From positions 124,001-188,000 of the forward strand of contig NZ_JADWYQ010000004.1 in NCBI RefSeq assembly GCF_022414575.1: a DNA stretch of 64,000 nt. Reading direction: 5' to 3'. This DNA is from Streptomyces sp. MUM 178J (GTDB lineage: Bacteria; Actinomycetota; Actinomycetes; Streptomycetales; Streptomycetaceae). The notes beneath the pieces are model-generated. The model searched no databases, was not told the origin of the DNA, and saw only the letters and a program-made list of their open reading frames with translations. Numbering within the stretch: position 1 is the stretch's first letter; the number at the start of each line of letters is the position of its first letter. This document shows, in pieces, positions 58,485-64,000 of the stretch. The position numbers and the translations under genes were made by a program.

Positions 58485-60235
58485 CCCCGAGCCAGGAAGA
58501 AGTCCTCATCCAGCAGCGCGTCGCCGATCTCGAACGGCGCTTCGGCGACCCGGCGGACCCGGACAATCCGCTGGGCCTCGACGCACTGCTCGCCGCCGAC
58601 GAGCGCAGCGAACTCCTCGCCGAGGCCGAGGCGGAACTCGCCGACTTCCGGCTGAACGCCGAATTCACTCCGCGGGAGCTCGGCGGCAGGCTGGAGAGGA
58701 TCGACACGCTCGGCCGGGTCCTGCGCACCGTATTCCGCAGGGACGCCAGCCTCGGGCTGGGGTACGGGGCCACGACCTTCCTCGCCGCCGTCGCCGTCTG
58801 GGCGGCCGGCGCCCCCCGGCAGCAGCGGCGCGTCGCGGACCTGCTGCTCGGCGGCGGCCGACTGGCCATCGCGTACCACGAACTGGCCCACGGCAACGAC
58901 TTCGTCCGCAACGAGTTCCGGGCCCGGCCGGTCGACGGCGGCTTCGTCCTGGACGGTGTGAAGCAGGTCATCAACAACGTCGAACGGGCAGAGGCGCTGG
59001 TGCTGTTCAGCCGCACCGACGAAGGCCCCGGCAGCCGCAGCCACTCCGTGCTGCTCGTCGAGAAGGACCGGATCCCCCCCGACCGCTACCGCTATCTGCC
59101 GCGCTACGAAACGGTCGGCGTCCGCGGCTGCCAGAACGCCGGCATCGAGTTCACCGACTGCCCGGTCGGCGCCGACGCCCTGGTCGGCCGGCTCGGCGAC
59201 GGCGTCGAACTCGCCCTGCGCTCCTTCCAGATCACCCGCAGCGTCGTCCCCTCCATGATCCTCGGCGGCGGAGACACCGCCCTGCGCACCGCGGTCGGCT
59301 TCGCCCTGGACCGCAGGCTCTACCACCGCTCCGTCCTGGACATCCCGCACGCCCGCGCCACCCTCACCGGCGCCTTCACCGACCTGCTGATCAGCGACTG
59401 CCTGGCGCTGGCGGCCACCCGAGCCGTGCATCTGCTGCCCGACGCCACCAGCGTCTACGCGGCGGCCGTGAAGTATCTGCTGCCGAAACTGCTCACCGAG
59501 ACCGCCTACGACCTGTCGATCGTGCTCGGCGCGAACTTCTATGTACGGGACGGAACATACGGCGCGTTCCAGAAGCACGTCCGCGACCTTCCCATGATCA
59601 GCCTCGGGCACGCGGGCACCGCCGCCTGCCAGGCGACGATCATCCCGCAGCTGCCCCGGCTGGCCCGCACCGCCTGGTTCACCGGCAAGGCCGCCCCCGA
59701 GGGGCTGTTCCGGGTACGCGACCCGCTGCCCCCGCTGGACCCGGCCAGGCTGGCGCTGGTCGCGGGCAGCGACGCCCTGGTCGCCACACTGGACGGGGCC
59801 GCCGAGCAGTTCACGGGCCAGGACGCGGCGCGGGCCGGCGAGTACGCCGAGGCGCTGAGCGCCCTGGCAGCAGCCCTCGAGCAGGAGCTGCGCAGTCTGC
59901 AGACCGAGTGCCGCGACATGCCCCCCAAGGACCGCACCGTCCTCGCCAGTCCCAAGGCGTACGCCGTCGCCGACCGCTACACGCTGCTGCTGGCGGGCGC
60001 GGCGTGCCTGGGGGTGTGGCGCTGCCAGGAGCCCGCGGACGACGCGTTCCTCGCCTCGCCCGCCTGGCTCGCCGCCGCCCTGACCCGGCTCGTCAAACGG
60101 CTGGGCCGGCCGCTGCCGGCGCTGCCCGAGGGCGTCGGCGGCCGGCTGCTCGACGAAGTCCTTGGCCGCTACCACGAAAGCCGCAGCTACGACCTGTACG
60201 ACACCCCGATCGCCGGCGAAGCGCACCCGGCGTGA
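58478..60235 (+). CDS. acyl-CoA-dehydrogenase-like protein 2 (long form)
   Basis: A 585-residue paralogue of the preceding protein. The FAD region reads LAIAYHELAHGNDFV and LDGVKQVINNVERAE. At the usual catalytic-Glu position it reads GHAGTAACQ, so Glu is replaced by Ala. The helix-G site again reads QITRS. By sequence it may be a non-catalytic partner or use a different base. Its ATG 58478 overlaps the previous stop by 7 nt. Two such proteins side by side after a FAAL are known from lipopeptide clusters where they desaturate the lipid chain; here the pairing is similar. Confidence 0.87.
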   Translation: MLTPSQEEVLIQQRVADLERRFGDPADPDNPLGLDALLAADERSELLAEAEAELADFRLNAEFTPRELGGRLERIDTLGRVLRTVFRRDASLGLGYGATTFLAAVAVWAAGAPRQQRRVADLLLGGGRLAIAYHELAHGNDFVRNEFRARPVDGGFVLDGVKQVINNVERAEALVLFSRTDEGPGSRSHSVLLVEKDRIPPDRYRYLPRYETVGVRGCQNAGIEFTDCPVGADALVGRLGDGVELALRSFQITRSVVPSMILGGGDTALRTAVGFALDRRLYHRSVLDIPHARATLTGAFTDLLISDCLALAATRAVHLLPDATSVYAAAVKYLLPKLLTETAYDLSIVLGANFYVRDGTYGAFQKHVRDLPMISLGHAGTAACQATIIPQLPRLARTAWFTGKAAPEGLFRVRDPLPPLDPARLALVAGSDALVATLDGAAEQFTGQDAARAGEYAEALSALAAALEQELRSLQTECRDMPPKDRTVLASPKAYAVADRYTLLLAGAACLGVWRCQEPADDAFLASPAWLAAALTRLVKRLGRPLPALPEGVGGRLLDEVLGRYHESRSYDLYDTPIAGEAHPA

Positions 60236-60293
60236 CATACGCCGCAGCCCTGCCGAGAGGCGTCGCCGAGAGCACGTTGTGGAGGAGCATCAG

Positions 60294-60674
60294 ATGGCGC
60301 TGCATCCCCCCGGGGCTGACGTCCCGGGCCCCAGTCCGTCGTCCGCGGCACCGGTCGCGTCGTCGCCTGCCGCCGCGGCGGTCGCGTCGCCCGGGGCGGT
60401 CGCCGGCCACGACACCCGCTACTTCCGGAACTGGCTGATCACCCGGCTGAGCGAGTATCTGCAGCGTCCCGCCGAGGAGATCGGCAGCCGCACGCCGTTC
60501 GCGGAGTACGGGCTCGACTCGGTGGCCGCGCTGAGCCTCTACGGCGACATCGAGGAGGAGTTCGGCCTCTACCTGGAGCCGACCGTCGCCTGGGACCACC
60601 CAACGGCCGACGAACTGGCCCGCCACCTCCGCGACGAGTTCGCCAAGGCCGGCGACGGGCGGCGGGAGGTGTGA
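60294..60674 (+). CDS. acyl carrier protein
   Basis: A 126-residue protein with an ACP domain in its last 85 residues. The phosphopantetheine Ser76 is in EYGLDSVAAL. The first 40 residues are an Ala/Ser/Pro linker rather than a compact domain. GGAGGAG 6 nt ahead of ATG 60294 is strong. Its stop overlaps the start of the polyketide synthase gene by 4 nt. It most likely receives the acyl group from the FAAL and presents it to the two dehydrogenases and the ketosynthase. Confidence 0.93.
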   Translation: MALHPPGADVPGPSPSSAAPVASSPAAAAVASPGAVAGHDTRYFRNWLITRLSEYLQRPAEEIGSRTPFAEYGLDSVAALSLYGDIEEEFGLYLEPTVAWDHPTADELARHLRDEFAKAGDGRREV

Positions 60675-63600
60675 CCATGGGCCGTCCATCTGGCCCGTCC
60701 TCCCGTCCGGCGACCGGGCGGCGTCTCGCACCACCGGTCGCGGTGGTCGGTCTGGACTGCCGCTTCCCGGGCGCGCCCGACCCGGAGGCCTACTGGCGGC
60801 TGCTGCACAGCGGTGTGCCCGCCGTCGGCGAGCGCCCCGCGGCCCGCGGTCCTACGCCCTCCCCGCCCGGGGGGTTCCTGGCCGACGCCGACGCCTTCGA
60901 CCGCGCCTTCTTCGCCGTCCCCGCCGCCGACGCCGAAGCGATGGACCCGCAGCAGCGGCTGCTGCTCCAGTGCGCCTGGCGGGCGGTCGAGGACGCCGGA
61001 GCGTCCCCGGCCCGGCTCGCCGGCACCCCTGTCGGCGTCTACATCGGCTGCATGTCCGACGACTGGCTGCGCCTGAGCGCCGCCTCACCCGACGGGGTCA
61101 GCCCCCGCACCGGCACCGGCGCGGGCCGCTCCATGCTCGCCAACCGCATCTCGTACCAGTTCGACCTGCGCGGCCCCAGCGTCACCGTGGACACCGCCTG
61201 CTCCTCCTCCCTCGTCGCGGTCCATCTGGCGTGCAGCGCGCTGCACGCCGGGGAGTGCGAACTGGCGCTGGCCGGCGGCGTGAACATCGTGGCGGGGCCG
61301 GTGCTGGACGAGATCTACGCGCAGTCGGGGCTGGCCGCCCCCGACGGGCGGTGCAAGCCGTTCGCCGCCGACGCGGACGGCATCGGGCGCGGAGAGGGAG
61401 TCGGCGTGGTGGCGCTGCGGCTGCTCGAGGACGCCGTGCGCGACGGCGACGCCGTGCACGCGGTCATCCTGGGCAGCGCGGTCAACCAGGACGGCCGCAG
61501 CAACGGCATCATGGCCCCCCGCCGGGCCTCGCAGCGCGACGTGATCGCCGCCGCCTGCGCCCGGGCGGGGACGCGGCCCGAGGAGATCCGCTACGTCGAG
61601 GCGCACGGCACCGGGACCCTGCTCGGCGACCAGATCGAAGCCCTGGCACTGGGCGATGTGTTCCGCGATGACGACGGCGTACGGGAACGGCCCCTGGCAC
61701 TCGGCGCGGTCAAGGGGCTCATCGGGCACACCGAAGGCGCCGCGGGGATCGCCGGCCTCATCAAGACCGTCCTCGCCCTGCGGCACGGACTCGTCCCCGC
61801 CGACCCGCCGCCGCCCGGCGGGGTGAACCCTCGGCTCGCCCTCGGCAGCCGCGGCCTGGAGCTGCTGACCGAGCCGCTCACACTGCCCGCGGAAGGCTGC
61901 GCGGCCGGCGTGTCCGCCTTTGGGATGGGCGGCACGAACGCGCACCTCGTCTGCGGCTCGGTTCCCTCCCCGAAGCCGTCCGGGGGACCCCTGCCGTTCG
62001 ACACCCGCGGCGCCCCTTCGGCCTGCTCGCCCGGCAGCGAACCGGGGTCCGTGAGCGCCGGGTCCGCGGGGGTGTTCACGCTGTCCGCGGACAGCCCCCG
62101 CGCGCTGCGCCGGAATCTGCGGCTGCAGGCCGTGGACGTCGCCGGGCGCGGCACGGCGGAGTTCGCCCGGCTGTGCTGGACCAGCAACCGCTCCCGCGCC
62201 CATCTGCCGTACCGCTTCTCGGCCGCCGCCGACACGCCCGAGGAGCTGGCCTCGCGGCTCTTCGCCGCCGCGGACCTGGACGCGGACTTCCGGGACGCCG
62301 GCTTCCGGGACGCCGGCTTCCGGGAGGCGGAGTTCCGGGAGGGGGAGCATGCGCCGACCGTCGCCTTCGCCTTCACCGGGCAGGGGGCGCAGCACCCGGG
62401 GATGACCGCGAGTCTGTACCGCCACTCCGCCCTGTACCGGGCCTTCCTCGACGAGGCCTCCGCGGCGCTCGAGCCCCACACCCGCGCCCCGGTCCGCGAG
62501 ACGATCCTCGCGGGGGACCCCGCCGTCCACAGGACGGGCCTCGCCCAGCCCGCGCTGTTCGCCGTGGAGTACGCCCTCGCCCGCACGCTCATGGAGCTCG
62601 GCGTGCGGCCCGTGGCCGTCGTCGGCCACAGCGTCGGGGAGTTCGCGGCCGCCGTCGTCGCCGAGGCACTCGACCTCGCCGACGCCGCCCGGCTCGTCGC
62701 CGTACGCGGCACGCTGATGCAGCGGCTGCCCGAAGGCGGCGGCATGCTGGCGACCAGGGCGCGGCCCGCGGAGGCCGCCGCGCTCGTCGCCGACGAGCCC
62801 TCCGTCGGCGTCGCCGCGCTCAACGGCCCCGGCTCGACGGTGCTGTCCGGCGACCTCACCGCCCTCGGCAGAGTCCGCGCCCGGCTGGAGGAACGGGGAC
62901 TGGCCTGCACCCCGCTCACCGTCTCCCACGCCTTCCACTCACCCCTGATGGCCCCGGTGCTGCGGGACTTCGAGGAGGCGGCGTCCCGGGTCACGTCCGG
63001 CCGCCCCCGGCTGCCGTTCCACTCGACCGTACGGGGCCGGCTCCTGGCGCCGGGCGAGGACCTGGACGCCGCCTACTGGACCGAGCACATCGCCTCCACC
63101 GTGCTGTTCGAGGCAGCAGCCCGGTCGCTGTGCGCCCAGCGGCCCGCGCCGACGCACCTCGTCGAGATCGGGCCCAAGCCTGTGCTGTGCGGACTCTTCC
63201 GGCGAATCGCGGCCTCCCGGGACCTGCCCGCCCTCGCGGTCTGCCGGGGCGCCGACTCCGGCGCCCGGGAGTTCGGCGAGGCGCTCGCCCGGCTGCACCA
63301 GGACGGGCTGGACCCCGCCTGGGACGGCCTCTACGCGGACGCCGACCGTCAGGTCGTGCGGATGGTCCCGCACGCGTTCTCCACCGAGTGGCGGTCCTGG
63401 CGGCACGCCGCGCAGACGGGCGAGACGGCTGCCGCGGCCCCGGGCGAGCGGCCCCCGAGCGGCGGGCTCTTTGCCGACCGGGTGCGCGAGGGCGTGCGCG
63501 AAGCCGTCGCCCTGGTCAAGGGCGGCCGCTGCGACGACCTGGACGACCAGCTGCGCTTCTACGACGACCTCGGCTTTGACTCCGTGATGCTGATGGAGCT

Positions 63601-63733
63601 CAAGTACCGGCTGGAGGTGCGCTTCCCGGAGCTCGGCGAGCTGTCGATGCCGGAGATGCTCTCCAGCCTCGTCAGCGTCGAGAGCCTGATCGGCTATCTC
63701 GGCGAGCAGCTCGAAGCGGCGGTCGCGGGGTGA
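60671..63733 (+). CDS. type I polyketide synthase module (KS-AT-ACP)
   Basis: A 1020-residue single-module PKS without reductive domains. The KS (about residues 20-430) has the active Cys177 in VDTACSSSLVAVH and the His motifs VEAHGTGT and GHTEGAAG. The AT (about 560-880) has GHSVGEFAAAVVAE and, downstream, the HAFHS tetrapeptide region associated with malonyl-CoA choice. The ACP Ser971 is in DLGFDSVMLMEL. A four-fold DAGFRDAGFRE-like repeat lies in the KS-AT linker near residue 540. The GTG start overlaps the ACP gene; ATG 60677 is an alternative. It extends the acyl-ACP by one malonate and stops, leaving a beta-keto thioester. Confidence 0.93.
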   Translation: MTMGRPSGPSSRPATGRRLAPPVAVVGLDCRFPGAPDPEAYWRLLHSGVPAVGERPAARGPTPSPPGGFLADADAFDRAFFAVPAADAEAMDPQQRLLLQCAWRAVEDAGASPARLAGTPVGVYIGCMSDDWLRLSAASPDGVSPRTGTGAGRSMLANRISYQFDLRGPSVTVDTACSSSLVAVHLACSALHAGECELALAGGVNIVAGPVLDEIYAQSGLAAPDGRCKPFAADADGIGRGEGVGVVALRLLEDAVRDGDAVHAVILGSAVNQDGRSNGIMAPRRASQRDVIAAACARAGTRPEEIRYVEAHGTGTLLGDQIEALALGDVFRDDDGVRERPLALGAVKGLIGHTEGAAGIAGLIKTVLALRHGLVPADPPPPGGVNPRLALGSRGLELLTEPLTLPAEGCAAGVSAFGMGGTNAHLVCGSVPSPKPSGGPLPFDTRGAPSACSPGSEPGSVSAGSAGVFTLSADSPRALRRNLRLQAVDVAGRGTAEFARLCWTSNRSRAHLPYRFSAAADTPEELASRLFAAADLDADFRDAGFRDAGFREAEFREGEHAPTVAFAFTGQGAQHPGMTASLYRHSALYRAFLDEASAALEPHTRAPVRETILAGDPAVHRTGLAQPALFAVEYALARTLMELGVRPVAVVGHSVGEFAAAVVAEALDLADAARLVAVRGTLMQRLPEGGGMLATRARPAEAAALVADEPSVGVAALNGPGSTVLSGDLTALGRVRARLEERGLACTPLTVSHAFHSPLMAPVLRDFEEAASRVTSGRPRLPFHSTVRGRLLAPGEDLDAAYWTEHIASTVLFEAAARSLCAQRPAPTHLVEIGPKPVLCGLFRRIAASRDLPALAVCRGADSGAREFGEALARLHQDGLDPAWDGLYADADRQVVRMVPHAFSTEWRSWRHAAQTGETAAAAPGERPPSGGLFADRVREGVREAVALVKGGRCDDLDDQLRFYDDLGFDSVMLMELKYRLEVRFPELGELSMPEMLSSLVSVESLIGYLGEQLEAAVAG

Positions 63734-64000
63734 CGGCCGCGCGGACCCGGCTGGCGGGCGTGGGCACGGCGCTGCCCGGCGACCCCGTCGACAACACGGC
63801 GCTCGCTCTTCGGCTCGGCATCTCCGCTGAGTGGGTGGAGGCGTTCATCGGCACCAGAACCCGGCACTTCGCCCTCGACCTGGCGAGCGGAGCGGTCCGC
63901 TGGAGTCTGGAGGACCTGTGCACGGACGCCGCCGACCGGGCGCTCGCGGACGCGGACGCCGACCCCGAGGACGTCGGCTTCCTGGTGCTGGCCACCGCCA
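63730..64000 (+). CDS. 3-oxoacyl-ACP synthase III-like protein, 5' part (cut by window end)
   Basis: The frame opens with GTG 63730, overlapping the PKS stop by 4 nt, and remains open to the window end. The 90 visible residues read TRLAGVGTALPGDPVDNTAL, then EWVEAFIGTRTRHFA and LEDLCTDAADRALADAD, ending in GFLVLATA. That is the N-terminal half of a KAS III/FabH fold, with the G-T-R-x-R-H motif after the first helices. The active Cys lies beyond the window. Position directly after a KS-AT-ACP module suggests it condenses or transfers the product; no more can be said. Confidence 0.85.
   Translation, partial: MTAARTRLAGVGTALPGDPVDNTALALRLGISAEWVEAFIGTRTRHFALDLASGAVRWSLEDLCTDAADRALADADADPEDVGFLVLATA

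Overview
The window is high-GC actinobacterial chromosome, almost certainly Streptomyces. The codon third positions are strongly G/C. Many genes overlap by ATGA or GTGA, and GTG and TTG starts are common. There are family proteins typical of the genus: a large SARP/AfsR regulator, PF04672-type methyltransferases, an MmyB-like regulator, ROK regulators and MAB_1171c-type membrane proteins. TTA leucine codons are nearly absent; one was found inside a called gene.

Layout. 1-8.8 kb is ordinary accessory metabolism: an AraC-type fragment, a methyltransferase, an APC permease, an aldo/keto reductase, an acyl-CoA ligase, a LysR regulator divergent from an SBF-type transporter, and a 2Fe-2S protein. 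It is followed by FdhD, a FabH-like ketosynthase and a NUDIX hydrolase. From 11.6 to 31.7 kb every gene runs on the + strand. First come a ROK regulator, a ribose-type ABC importer, a Gfo/Idh/MocA dehydrogenase and a TIM-barrel isomerase. Then comes a 1236-residue secreted protein that joins a sugar-dehydrogenase-like propeller, PKD, CBM6-like, ThuA and DUF1080 (3-keto-glycoside hydrolase) modules. Last is a tightly coupled EBO-type operon: an inositol-phosphate-synthase-like cyclase, a UbiA prenyltransferase, a TIM barrel, EboA, a TatD-like EboB, EboE, an EboF-like phosphodiesterase and a Tat-exported TIM barrel. This is the most interesting system in the window.

32-44 kb holds a DUF2254 membrane protein, a tRNA-Leu(GAG), a 922-residue SARP-NB-ARC-TPR regulator, a KhtT/KhtU-like K+/H+ antiporter pair, a PF04672 methyltransferase, a sulfur module (leaderless LysR, cysteine dioxygenase, YeiH-type exporter) and a secreted protein with a TTA codon. 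43.8-48.5 kb is the xylose module: xylB and xylA are divergent over an AT-rich operator-like site, with a ROK (XylR-type) repressor nearby and a 17-bp tandem repeat between xylA and the repressor. 48.5-52.5 kb has an XRE regulator, an ImmA/IrrE-like protease and a MAB_1171c membrane protein, divergent from an MmyB-like regulator. A GH15 glucanase and a 50-residue small protein not listed by long-ORF searches follow.

The right end, from 54.8 kb to the edge, is the start of a lipid/polyketide biosynthetic gene cluster: fatty acyl-AMP ligase, two large acyl-CoA-dehydrogenase homologues, an ACP, a KS-AT-ACP polyketide synthase and a KAS III cut off by the window end. The two dehydrogenases lack the usual catalytic glutamate by inspection. 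All assignments are from reading the sequence; no database search was run.
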